The notes beneath the pieces are model-generated. The model was not told where the DNA came from. It made no database searches and saw nothing but the letters and a program-made list of their open reading frames with translations. The position numbers were made by a program, and so were the translations under genes. 39,315 nt of DNA from positions 1 through 39,315 of the forward strand of contig CANKAM010000034.1 of NCBI GenBank assembly GCA_947479755.1. Reading direction: 5' to 3'. The DNA is from Bacteroidota bacterium (GTDB lineage Bacteria > Bacteroidota > Bacteroidia > SXHM01). Below are positions 7,623 to 14,920 of the stretch, piece by piece (position 1 is the stretch's first letter; the number at the start of each line of letters is the position of its first letter).

Positions 7623-9068
7623 TTGAAAAAACTTCATCAGTTAGTTCTAAAATCTTATATCGGACCTTTTGTCCTCACGTTTTTTATTTCCCTGTTTATT
7701 CTGGTAATGCAGTGGCTGTGGAAATACATTGATGACCTTGTAGGTAAGGGTTTGGAATGGTATGTTGTTATGGAACTTTTGTTTTTTGCATCTGCCAGTT
7801 TAGTGCCGCTGGCTTTGCCTTTAGCTATTCTTCTTTCGTCCATTATGACGTTCGGAAATATGGGTGAACACTATGAATTGGTTGCTTTTAAAACAGCAGG
7901 AATTTCACTTTGGAAAATCATGTACCCGCTTATTATTACTTCCGTATTACTTAGCATTGGAGCATTCTATTTTTCAAATAATATTATACCTATTGCCAAC
8001 CTTAAAATGGGAACATTGCTTTATGATATTCGCCAGCAACGTCCTGCATTAAATATTAAAGAAGGAGTTTTTTATGACGGCATTGATGGTTATGTGATGA
8101 AAGTGAAAAGTAAAAGTGATGATGGTGAAGTGATGAACGATATTATTATTTATGACCACAGCGAAAGACAAGGCAATACCAAAGTAATTATTGCCGAAAA
8201 AGGACGAATGGATATCTCGAAAGATACCATGGTTATGTCACTTATACTTTATAATGGTTATAGTTACAAAGAAGAAGAAACTCCGCGCAGACAAAGAGGC
8301 TCGTATCCTCATCTCCGTACTTCATTTAAAATTGACACCATCCGTTTTGATTTAAGCTCTTTTAAACTTTCGCGCAGTGATGAGTCTATTTTTAAAGACA
8401 ATTACCAGATGCTGAATATTTCTCAACTTGAAAAAAGTCAGGATACACTGCAACTTAAGCTCGATAAAAGAAGAGTGGAAATGGCTTCAAATGTTTCTTC
8501 CGGTTTTAAATATTTTAGCGCACCACAACTGTATACTGAAAATGATAGTGTAAAAGTTGATAGTAATGCTGTTGTTTTTTCAGCAGATATTCTTGCTAAT
8601 TTTAATCATGACGATCAGATAAAAGTTGTGCATACTGCACTGGAACAGGTGCGCAGCCGCGAGCTTTATATCGATGCAGCATTAGCCGATAATTTTTCAA
8701 GAACAAAAGCTATCAATCGTCATAAGATTGAATGGCATCGCAAATTCACACTTTCATTTGCCTGTCTGGTACTGTTTTTTATCGGGGCGCCTCTAGGGGC
8801 AATTATCAGAAAAGGCGGACTAGGCATTCCTGTTGTGATTTCAATTCTGCTCTTTATATTCTATCACATTGTTTCCATAACGGGCGAAAAATTTGTGAAA
8901 GAAGGTTTGTGGAATGCTTGGAATGGGATGTGGATGTCATCAATGATATTATTGCCATTAGGTGTATTTCTTACATGGAAGGCAACCTCCGATTCTGGAA
9001 TATTTAATGCTGATGCCTACATGAAACCGTTCAGGTTCATTGCAGAAAAATTTCAAGCTAAGAAATGA
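7623..9068 (+). CDS. LptF/LptG-family lipopolysaccharide export permease
   Basis: This 481-residue inner-membrane protein has the YjgP/YjgQ layout: N-terminal membrane segments (about 14-34, 50-75 and 100-125), a large periplasmic beta domain (about 130-370), and three C-terminal membrane segments from about 375. The opening KKLHQLVLKSYIGPFVLTFF is typical and fixes the TTG start at 7623; no ATG fits. LptF and LptG form the membrane core of the LptB2FG transporter, which extracts LPS and passes it to LptC. Which of the two this is cannot be told. Its stop overlaps the next start (ATGA at 9065), coupling it to two glycosyltransferases, in keeping with envelope polysaccharide work. Confidence 0.9.
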   Translation: MKKLHQLVLKSYIGPFVLTFFISLFILVMQWLWKYIDDLVGKGLEWYVVMELLFFASASLVPLALPLAILLSSIMTFGNMGEHYELVAFKTAGISLWKIMYPLIITSVLLSIGAFYFSNNIIPIANLKMGTLLYDIRQQRPALNIKEGVFYDGIDGYVMKVKSKSDDGEVMNDIIIYDHSERQGNTKVIIAEKGRMDISKDTMVMSLILYNGYSYKEEETPRRQRGSYPHLRTSFKIDTIRFDLSSFKLSRSDESIFKDNYQMLNISQLEKSQDTLQLKLDKRRVEMASNVSSGFKYFSAPQLYTENDSVKVDSNAVVFSADILANFNHDDQIKVVHTALEQVRSRELYIDAALADNFSRTKAINRHKIEWHRKFTLSFACLVLFFIGAPLGAIIRKGGLGIPVVISILLFIFYHIVSITGEKFVKEGLWNAWNGMWMSSMILLPLGVFLTWKATSDSGIFNADAYMKPFRFIAEKFQAKK

Positions 9069-10261
9069 AGGTTCTTCAGATTTGCAATAAACCTCCTTTT
9101 CCTCCTGTTGATGGTGGTTGTGTGGCTATGAACGCAATAACTTCAGGTTTACTTGCAAACGGGCACAAAGTAAAAGTGCTGGCAGTAAGCACACAAAAAC
9201 ACCCCTTCCTTGAAAAGCAAATCCCTGCCGAATATTTTAAAAGAACAGGATTAGAAACTGTTTACATTGATACAAGTCTGAACGTTGGAAAAGGTTTTGT
9301 CAACCTTTTTTCAAAAGGTTCATACAATGTAGAGCGCTTTTATTCAAAGGCTTTTGAGGCAAAGTTGGAAGAGATTCTAAAAGCTGAAAACTATGATGTG
9401 GTCCAGTTTGAGAGTATTTTTGTCGCACCTTATTTTGAGACTGTAAAACGATTTTTACAGGCGAAAACAGTTTTACGTTCGCACAATGTTGAACATCAGA
9501 TTTGGGAGCGCATGGCAACGCAAACTTCAAACCCGTTGAAAAAATGGTATCTGCGTTTTCTTGCAAAACGATTGAAGGAATATGAGATGAATGTGTTAAA
9601 GAGTTTTGATGGAATTGCAACAATTACAACTGAAGATGAAAACTATTTTGTTGAAAAAGGTATTTCCGTAAAGACAGATATTTTTCCGCTTGGAATTGAT
9701 TCCGCACACTATAAACCTGCACAAATAAAAGATGTTGAGTTTCCTTCCCTGTTCCATTTGGGTTCAATGGACTGGATGCCGAATGAGGAAGCAATCAAAT
9801 GGTTTTTGGAAAAAGTTTGGATTGATATTCACTCTGCGTTTCCTGAGTTAAAACTATACCTCGCAGGACGCAATATGCCTGAGTGGCTTGCAACATTGCA
9901 ATTGCCAAATGTTATCATTAAAGGCGAGGTAGAAAATGCTCATGATTTTATGAGACAAAAAGCTATCATGGTTGTTCCTTTGCTTTCGGGTGGCGGAATG
10001 CGTGTGAAAATAATTGAAGGCATGGCCTTAAGTAAAGTCATTATTTCAACTACTATTGGTGCAGAAGGAATTGAAGTGAAAGACGGAGAAAACATTTTGA
10101 TTGCTGATACTCCTGAAGAGTTTGTTAATCAAATCGGAAAGTGTATTAGCGACAGAGATTTTTATAACCGTGTTTCTGCTAACGCCAGAAAATTGGTTCT
10201 TGCAAATTATGATTACAAGAAAGTTGCGGATAAATTAACCCATTTTTACAAGCAGCTATAA
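9065..10261 (+). CDS. GT4-family glycosyltransferase
   Basis: This 398-residue protein has two Rossmann-like halves of the GT-B fold. The N-half opens with VLQICNKPPFPPVDGGCVAM, including the glycine-rich acceptor-side loop. The C-half has the donor-sugar motif GGGMRVKIIEGMALSKVIIS, containing the GT4 E-x7-E-like region, then TTIGAEGI. It transfers an activated sugar, probably onto a surface glycan or lipid. The acceptor and sugar cannot be read from sequence. It overlaps the permease stop by 4 nt and is followed 3 nt later by a second GT4 gene, so the three are one transcription unit. Confidence 0.9.
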   Translation: MKVLQICNKPPFPPVDGGCVAMNAITSGLLANGHKVKVLAVSTQKHPFLEKQIPAEYFKRTGLETVYIDTSLNVGKGFVNLFSKGSYNVERFYSKAFEAKLEEILKAENYDVVQFESIFVAPYFETVKRFLQAKTVLRSHNVEHQIWERMATQTSNPLKKWYLRFLAKRLKEYEMNVLKSFDGIATITTEDENYFVEKGISVKTDIFPLGIDSAHYKPAQIKDVEFPSLFHLGSMDWMPNEEAIKWFLEKVWIDIHSAFPELKLYLAGRNMPEWLATLQLPNVIIKGEVENAHDFMRQKAIMVVPLLSGGGMRVKIIEGMALSKVIISTTIGAEGIEVKDGENILIADTPEEFVNQIGKCISDRDFYNRVSANARKLVLANYDYKKVADKLTHFYKQL

Positions 10262-10264
10262 TCC

Positions 10265-11464
10265 GTGAAAATACTGTTCCTCGTTTCCCGTGTTCCGTAT
10301 CCGCTTGAAAAAGGTGATAAACTGAGAGCGTTCAATCATCTGAAGTTATTGTCCGAGAAGCATGAGATAACATTGGTTGCTTTGAATGACACAGAACTTC
10401 ATCCTGAAGCAGAACAAGTATTATCACACTATTGTAAGCGTCTGCATATTTTAGATATTTCATTTACGCTAAGACTGCTAGGTCTTATCACTTCAGTATT
10501 TAACGGAAAACCTTTTTCAACAGGTTATTTTTATAATAAAATAGCACAGGATATTATTGATGATATTATCGATGAAATACATCCTGCACATATCTTCTGT
10601 CAGTTGACAAGGGTTTCAGAATATGTGAAAAATAGAACGGACATTTCTAAAACATTGGACTATCAAGATGCTTTTGCCAAAGGAATGGAAAAGCGTATCA
10701 GTAAAGAACCGTTTTATCTGCGCTGGCTTTTTAAGATGGAATATAAACGTTTGCTGAAGTATGAGGCAGAAGTTTTTGATTGGTTTGAGAATAAAATCAT
10801 CATCTCTAATCAGGACAGAGAAAATATTGCACACCAAAACAAACAAAATATTGTGGTTGTGCCGAACGGTGTAGACTTAGACTATTTCAAGCCAAGAAGC
10901 CTCACCCCAACCCTCTCCGAAGGAGAGGGAGCAGAAGGCAAAAAGAAATACGATTTACTTTTTACGGGAAACATGGCCTATCCGCCAAACATTGAAAGTG
11001 TTGTGTTTCTGGTAAATGAAGTTTTGCCTTTGGTGGCGAAGGAGAAGCCAGATATAAAACTATTAATTGCAGGAGCAACACCTGTTGCACGTGTTAAAGA
11101 TTTACAAAGCAATAATGTTGAAATCTGCGGCTGGGTAGATGATATGCGTGAGAGTTATGCTGCAACTAAACTGTTTATCGCACCTATGCAAATCAGCATT
11201 GGATTGCAAAATAAATTACTGGAAGCAATGGCAATGAAAGTTCCCTGCATTACTTCTGAACTTGCCAACAACGCCTTACACGGAACGCATAACGAAAACA
11301 TCATTGTATGCAAACAGCCACAGCAATATGCAGATGCTATTTTACGTTTGTTGGATAATCCTTCAGAAGCAGAACAATTAGCAATTGCAGGACATGAATT
11401 TGTGAAACTGAATTACGGCTGGAAAAAAATGACGGAGCCGTTATTAAGGCTGATTGAAAAATAA
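10265..11464 (+). CDS. GT4-family glycosyltransferase with in-frame palindromic insertion
   Basis: This 399-residue GT-B enzyme starts with GTG at 10265 (MKILFLVSRVPYPLEKGDKL). It resembles the Stp1-type sugar transferases described beside exosortase/EPS systems. The N-domain ends with VVVPNGVDLDYFKP; the C-domain starts at YDLLFTGNMAYPPN and holds GLQNKLLEAMAMKVPCI. Between them sits SLTPTLSEGEGAEGKKK, encoded by a REP-like palindrome at 10900-10932. The paralogue at 9065 has only a short linker there. The insertion keeps the frame and falls in the inter-domain linker, so the enzyme may remain active. A strong terminator follows. Confidence 0.9.
   Translation: MKILFLVSRVPYPLEKGDKLRAFNHLKLLSEKHEITLVALNDTELHPEAEQVLSHYCKRLHILDISFTLRLLGLITSVFNGKPFSTGYFYNKIAQDIIDDIIDEIHPAHIFCQLTRVSEYVKNRTDISKTLDYQDAFAKGMEKRISKEPFYLRWLFKMEYKRLLKYEAEVFDWFENKIIISNQDRENIAHQNKQNIVVVPNGVDLDYFKPRSLTPTLSEGEGAEGKKKYDLLFTGNMAYPPNIESVVFLVNEVLPLVAKEKPDIKLLIAGATPVARVKDLQSNNVEICGWVDDMRESYAATKLFIAPMQISIGLQNKLLEAMAMKVPCITSELANNALHGTHNENIIVCKQPQQYADAILRLLDNPSEAEQLAIAGHEFVKLNYGWKKMTEPLLRLIEK
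10900..10932 (+). repeat. REP-like palindromic element, copy 3, inside a coding region
   Basis: CTCACCCCAA is followed by CCCTCTCC (10911-10918), GAA, and GGAGAGGG (10922-10929). It is the same element type as at 3836-3870. It is translated as SLTPTLSEGEGA within the glycosyltransferase at 10265-11464. Confidence 0.85.
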
Positions 11465-11495
11465 AAAAGCCCCCGCCTGTGGCGGGGGCTTTTTA
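11463..11495 (+). terminator. Rho-independent terminator
   Basis: AGCCCCCGCC pairs with GGCGGGGGCT around TGT, flanked by A6 upstream and T5 downstream. It ends the permease-glycosyltransferase operon. The A-run before it makes it usable from the minus strand as well, for the gene ending at 11522. Confidence 0.92.
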
Positions 11496-11521
11496 TTATA
11501 AATCTTTACAATAAGAATCTT

Positions 11522-12472
11522 TTACGGCATCGGCATCATCACCACATTCAGCGTTACCGGATGGTCAATATCGGTAATTACTACACCGGGTATTGATTGC
11601 GGCATATAGCCGGGTTTATTAAAATTAATGTTATAAGTGCCCGCAGGTATGTTGCCAAAGCCATAGTTTCCGTTGCTGTCGCTTTGGGTAATGAGGCCGG
11701 GAAGTCCCATAACGCTGATGTTAACATCCTCCAGCGGGGTTGGTGGTGTAGCACCTCCGCCAATAGCAGGTTGTGTTACTTTTCCTTTCAGAATCATAGG
11801 AGTAGTTTCGTCACTGGCAGGAAGCAGGTACTGTTGGTATTTTGCGTATTGGTTGCGGAAAATAAGTTTTCCGGTTTCGCATACGGTTTGACAAAAATTC
11901 CATGCCGTTTTAAGTTTGGTCACGCGGGTTTCGGTAATGGAAAGGCGTTCTTTTTTAAATTGTTCCTGTATGTTGTTGGTAGTGTTAAGGGCTGCCCTGC
12001 GGGTTTCTATTTCGTCAATCATTACCTGAGTAAAGTTCACCGCTATCAGTTGGGCGCTGTATTTTACGGCTGTGCTGTGAAAGTTTTTCATGAATTGCAA
12101 CATTTCTGCCTGGTCTTTGCGCACCGTGTTGTAGTCTTCAAATCCAAACTCATTCCAGGTAGCCGGTTTGTTCGGGAATGCTTTTTTAATAAACGGTTTG
12201 GCATCCTGAAAATTGTTGCGGCACAATTCCATTTGTTCTTCTACATCATCGGTTTTCTGTGCCAGTTGGTCTTCAATGGTGTTGTCCGATGGCTGGTTTT
12301 CGGCATCGGTAATGGCCGCGTCCCAATTCATTTCGTAGGGATTGCCAAACGAAGGGTCCCGGGCAAGAAAGGTTGCCTGATCGGCAATAAATAATCCGCG
12401 CAGGGTTTTGCCGTATTGAAGCGCATACGCATCGGATACATCATAGGGGCGTTTTACTTGTTCTGCTGACAT
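11522..12472 (-). CDS. Helical protein with C-terminal carboxypeptidase-regulatory-like domain
   Basis: This 316-residue protein has no signal peptide. Residues 1-220 are helical and charged. Residues 228-316 form a clear carboxypeptidase-regulatory-like Ig domain: ILKGKVTQ, then LEDVNISVMGLPGLITQSDS, NGNYGFGNIPAGTYNINFNK, and a final strand HPVTLNVVMMP. The region before the domain has Gly/Pro/Thr linkers. The architecture parallels the protein at 4484-5695, and both genes are preceded by a 21-nt array, here ending 34 nt upstream of the ATG. Cellular role unknown. Lack of an export signal suggests a cytoplasmic particle or a non-Sec route; this is inference. Confidence 0.82.
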   Translation of the reverse strand: MSAEQVKRPYDVSDAYALQYGKTLRGLFIADQATFLARDPSFGNPYEMNWDAAITDAENQPSDNTIEDQLAQKTDDVEEQMELCRNNFQDAKPFIKKAFPNKPATWNEFGFEDYNTVRKDQAEMLQFMKNFHSTAVKYSAQLIAVNFTQVMIDEIETRRAALNTTNNIQEQFKKERLSITETRVTKLKTAWNFCQTVCETGKLIFRNQYAKYQQYLLPASDETTPMILKGKVTQPAIGGGATPPTPLEDVNISVMGLPGLITQSDSNGNYGFGNIPAGTYNINFNKPGYMPQSIPGVVITDIDHPVTLNVVMMPMP

Positions 12473-12506
12473 GGTTTTGAGTTTTTGTGGTTAGTGTTAA
12501 AATTGA

Positions 12507-12737
12507 GGTATTATTGTTTTCCGGACAAAAGCCAATGGTTGCTGCCCTGAGTTTATGTTTTTCCGGGATGCTGCTATCGTTTTCTGCCCCGCAGCGTTTG
12601 ACTGCTGACACCCTGCTATGGTTTTCCGGTCTGTAGTTATAGTTTTCCTAACGGTAGTTATCAATTTCCTACCTCCTGCAATAGATTTCCGACCTCCGGT
12701 AATGGATTTCCGCCCGGGGGTAATGGATTTCCGAAAT
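12507..12737 (-). repeat. Degenerate 21-nt tandem array 2 (11 units)
   Basis: Eleven units of exactly 21 nt start at 12507 and repeat every 21 nt to 12737. On the plus strand most contain a core close to GTAATGGTTTTCCG. Read in the direction of the downstream minus-strand gene, the core is CGGAAAACCATAGCAGG-like. Units 2 and 5 are the most diverged. Because 21 is a multiple of three, the minus strand is open across it and would give heptads such as RKSITGG; this is probably a by-product. Array 1, read in its own gene's direction, has GGAAGACTTGGCAGG-like units, so the two arrays share GGAARAC and GCAGG blocks with a 1-nt spacing difference. Confidence 0.88.
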
Positions 12738-12790
12738 CGGAAACCCTTAACTGGCGTGGGTTGTAGGGGTGTTTTTGAAAGAATGGTAGC

Positions 12791-12833
12791 AACCTGCAAA
12801 GTTGGCAGGTTGGCGGGGGCAGGTATTACCTGC
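12791..12833. repeat. Two adjacent GCAGGT hairpins
   Basis: AACCTGC (12791-12797) pairs with GCAGGTT (12805-12811). Eight bases later GCAGGTA-T-TACCTGC (12819-12833) forms a second perfect dyad. Both contain the GCAGGT block that is also the core of array 1. No T-run follows, so they are not ordinary terminators. Confidence 0.55.
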
Positions 12834-12853
12834 TTAACAAAGGATTTTAATCC

Positions 12854-12937
12854 GGCTGTTGGCTGTTGGCTGTTGGCTGTTGGCTGTTGGCTGTTGGCTG
12901 TTGGCTGTTGGCTGTTGGCTGTTGGCTGTTGGCTGTT
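12854..12937. repeat. 7-nt VNTR, 12 copies of GGCTGTT
   Basis: Twelve perfect consecutive copies of GGCTGTT run from 12854 to 12937. They are non-coding and lie between array 2 and the lipoprotein gene at 13009. Perfect identity indicates recent or continuing copy-number change. The gap 12473-13008 holds array 2, the hairpins and this tract, and no credible gene. Confidence 0.95.
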
Positions 12938-13008
12938 GGATTCATTCGGGCTACTAAAGTATGAACTTTATCCGACATAAACAACAGTTGAGCAAAAAAT
13001 TTATAAAA

Positions 13009-13452
13009 TTATTTAACGGCTGTAATAGTGCAGCTAACAGTATCAGAAGTACCAATCTCTACAGCTATATAATGAAGAACCATAGTGTAACCGCTCAATT
13101 CTCCTGAGCCGCTAATTATTTTAGTGCCGTAAGTATCTTCTGTAATTTCAACTAAACTTCCGCTCACGCTTGCATTAACATCAATAGCATAATCTCCAAA
13201 GTTTTGGATAACTATCTTATTTAACCCGGTTGCAGTAATTATAGAAATATTGTAAACATAAGAAGTGTCAGTGCAATTCGCCTGAACTAGATAATCACCC
13301 AAAAATTTGTCTCTTGCAGGAATACAGTTATCGCTGCTCTCCGTTGCATCAGGATCATAATTATCAGCAGTTGCATCAGTACAGCCTTTTTTTGAACAAC
13401 CATATAAAGCAATGGATGTTAATACCAATACAAGTCTTAATAATTTAATCAT
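13009..13452 (-). CDS. Small lipoprotein with one C-x-D...NYD...C motif
   Basis: This 147-residue protein has a lipoprotein signal with lipobox LYGC (Cys19). Directly after it come one Cys-rich motif GCTDATADNYDPDAT ending in a second Cys, and the segment IPARDKFLGDY. The rest is a beta-rich domain (about 60-147) of unknown function. It is a paralogue of the neighbour at 13527: both share IPARDKF, an N-terminal motif with NYD, IVIQNFGD/VIIQNLGD and CTIT at the end. It has one motif copy where the neighbour has two. It is probably anchored in the outer membrane or periplasm. A terminator separates the two genes, so they may be transcribed apart. Confidence 0.82.
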   Translation of the reverse strand: MIKLLRLVLVLTSIALYGCSKKGCTDATADNYDPDATESSDNCIPARDKFLGDYLVQANCTDTSYVYNISIITATGLNKIVIQNFGDYAIDVNASVSGSLVEITEDTYGTKIISGSGELSGYTMVLHYIAVEIGTSDTVSCTITAVK

Positions 13453-13480
13453 TTATCTGGAGTTTTGAAAATAATTTAAA

Positions 13481-13516
13481 AAAAAAGGAGGCTTCTTAGA
13501 AGCCTCCTTTTTTTTT
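13481..13516 (-). terminator. Rho-independent terminator after the 13527 lipoprotein gene
   Basis: GGAGGCTTCT and AGAAGCCTCC form a near-perfect stem flanked by A-runs and T-runs on both sides. The hairpin can work in either direction, but the gene upstream of it is on the minus strand. Confidence 0.88.
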
Positions 13517-13526
13517 AAAACATCAA

Positions 13527-14108
13527 TTATTGTTTAGTGCCAGTAATTGTGCAGGTAATACTTTGTCCGCTAGCATTGTCTGTAGCAGTATATGTTAGTG
13601 TCAGAACGTTGCCATTTAATGAGCCGGAACCAGTGAAAGATACGTTGTTGTAACTTGCCGCATCAATAGTAATGTTGCTTCCGTTTACAGTTGCTAAAGC
13701 GTCAACTTGAGTAGAAAAATCACCAAGATTTTGGATGATTACTTTTAAGGCTCCTGAATTTGAAGAAACAATAGTCATGTTATAAGTATAATTATCAGGA
13801 CCACATACTTCTTGACACGAGTATGCAGCAATAAACTTATCTCTTGCTGGGATACAAGAACCATCATCAACGGTAGCTGTTGCATCATAGTTGTCAGAAG
13901 TAGCATCCATACATCCTTCTATACCTGCATCTAAACATGAGCCATCGTCTTCTGTCGCAGTTGCATCATAATTGCTTGCTGTTTCATCTGTGCAACCTTT
14001 AGTAGCGCAACCTGAAAAAGTAGCAAGACCGCCAATAAATAATGCTGCTACACCAAGATATTTAGCAGTTGAAACGATTTTAGAGAAATTGAATTGTGTT
14101 GTTTTCAT
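13527..14108 (-). CDS. Small lipoprotein with two C-x-D...NYD...DDGSC motifs
   Basis: This 193-residue protein has a long N-region before the hydrophobic core and lipobox FSGC (Cys34). Two tandem motifs follow: GCTDETASNYDATATEDDGS plus Cys, and GCMDATSDNYDATATVDDGS plus Cys. The Asp/Asn-rich loops between cysteines suggest calcium binding, but this is inference. After IPARDKF comes a beta-rich domain (about 95-193) shared with the gene at 13009. Similar motifs are widespread in Bacteroidota surface proteins. A TATCTTTG box lies about 60 nt upstream. Confidence 0.85.
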   Translation of the reverse strand: MKTTQFNFSKIVSTAKYLGVAALFIGGLATFSGCATKGCTDETASNYDATATEDDGSCLDAGIEGCMDATSDNYDATATVDDGSCIPARDKFIAAYSCQEVCGPDNYTYNMTIVSSNSGALKVIIQNLGDFSTQVDALATVNGSNITIDAASYNNVSFTGSGSLNGNVLTLTYTATDNASGQSITCTITGTKQ

Positions 14109-14167
14109 TGTTTGTTTTGATTTAGGTTATTAATTGTATTATTATGTTAGTTTAAATTTTATCGGTG

Positions 14168-14175
14168 CAAAGATA
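14168..14175 (-). promoter_or_regulatory. -7 box TATCTTTG, minus strand
   Basis: On the minus strand this reads TATCTTTG, 59 nt before the ATG at 14108. It implies a leader of roughly 50 nt for the lipoprotein gene. It lies back to back with the plus-strand box at 14215. Confidence 0.5.
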
Positions 14176-14214
14176 AATATTTCACATTGCCGCGAAATTA
14201 ATTATTAAAAAAGT

Positions 14215-14222
14215 TACTTTTG
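14215..14222 (+). promoter_or_regulatory. -7 box TACTTTTG, plus strand
   Basis: An exact TAnnTTTG match lies 30 nt before the ATG at 14253. A TTG at 14187-14189 could be a -33 element, though the spacing is rather long. Confidence 0.5.
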
Positions 14223-14252
14223 TCGATCTAAACCTTAAATCAAAAAATAAAA

Positions 14253-14651
14253 ATGAAAAACGTATTGTCATTATTAGTAGTTGGTGGAATGTTGGCTGTT
14301 GCAGCTTGCGGACCCAGCGAAGCAGAAAAGAAAGCAGCAGAGCAAAAGAAATTAGATTCTATTGCAGCAGTTGAAAAAACAAAATTAGATTCACTTGCAG
14401 CTGATGCAAAATTAAAATTAGATTCACTTGCAGCAATTGCTGCTGAAGCTCAATCAGATCTGAAAGATGCTAAAGTAGATGCAAAAAGCGCAAAAGCTGA
14501 CGCTGCTGCTGCTAAAGCAAAAGAAGAAGCTGCAAAAAAAGCTGCTGAAGAAGCTGCTAAAAAACCAAGTACACTTGGTAAAAAAGGTGATGCTAACAAA
14601 TCAACTGAAAGCGGAACTACAACTTCACCTTTGAAAAAGAAAGGTAATTAA
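14253..14651 (+). CDS. Small Ala/Lys-rich lipoprotein with KLDSLAA repeats
   Basis: This 132-residue protein has a lipoprotein signal ending AVAAC (Cys19). The mature part is a low-complexity helix: three copies of KLDSIAA/KLDSLAA at about 33-62, then Ala/Lys/Glu-rich repeats to about 105, then a Ser/Thr/Lys tail. It probably forms a long amphipathic helix or coiled coil, comparable in style to Lpp-like or TolA-like spacers, but no family is recognised. A promoter box precedes it and a strong terminator follows, so it is a single-gene unit. Confidence 0.82.
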   Translation: MKNVLSLLVVGGMLAVAACGPSEAEKKAAEQKKLDSIAAVEKTKLDSLAADAKLKLDSLAAIAAEAQSDLKDAKVDAKSAKADAAAAKAKEEAAKKAAEEAAKKPSTLGKKGDANKSTESGTTTSPLKKKGN

Positions 14652-14674
14652 TTCTGAATATATGTTCAGCAATA

Positions 14675-14701
14675 AAAAGGAGGCAATTGCCTCCTTTTTT
14701 A
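14675..14701 (+). terminator. Rho-independent terminator after the KLDSLAA lipoprotein gene
   Basis: AAAAAGGAGGCAA and TTGCCTCCTTTTTT form a perfect hairpin 24 nt after the stop at 14651. Confidence 0.9.
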
Positions 14702-14721
14702 TTGCTTTAATTTAATGAAAC

Positions 14722-14755
14722 AAAAAAAGCCTCACTAATTAGTAAGGCTTTTTTT
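14722..14755 (-). terminator. Terminator downstream of tRNA-Lys
   Basis: AAAAAAAGCCT and AGGCTTTTTTT pair around a 12-nt loop that contains the palindrome ACTAATTAGT. It starts 1 nt after the 3' end of the minus-strand tRNA. Symmetric A- and T-runs make it usable in both directions. Confidence 0.85.
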
Positions 14756-14756
14756 G

Positions 14757-14829
14757 TGATCCCGCTGGGATTCGAACCCAGGACCACTACATTAAAAGTG
14801 TAATGCTCTACCAGCTGAGCTACGGAATC
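14757..14829 (-). tRNA. tRNA-Lys (anticodon UUU)
   Basis: On the minus strand the acceptor arms GATTCCG and CGGGATC pair with one G-U, followed by discriminator A. The D-arm is AGCTCAGCTGGTAGAGC. The anticodon loop CTTTTAA gives anticodon TTT. The T-arm contains GGTTCGAATCC. CCA is not encoded. The length is 73 nt. Confidence 0.97.
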
Positions 14830-14920
14830 GGCTTTTTTAAAGCGGGTGCAAATATAGAATCATTATGAACTAAATCAACAGCAAATTTTATTTTTTCTAA
14901 ACTTTATTAACAATGCTGCA

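Noticed and set aside
11597-12394. Long plus-strand frame (265 codons)
   Set aside because: It is antisense to the gene at 11522-12472, which has a recognisable beta domain; this frame has none.
12497-12799. Minus-strand gene for an RKSITGG heptad protein
   Set aside because: It is a by-product of the 21-nt period. A short translated leader cannot be excluded, but there is no supporting signal.
12618-12980. Plus-strand gene containing AVGCWLL repeats
   Set aside because: It is made by reading the GGCTGTT VNTR; 7-nt units would shift the frame with any copy change.
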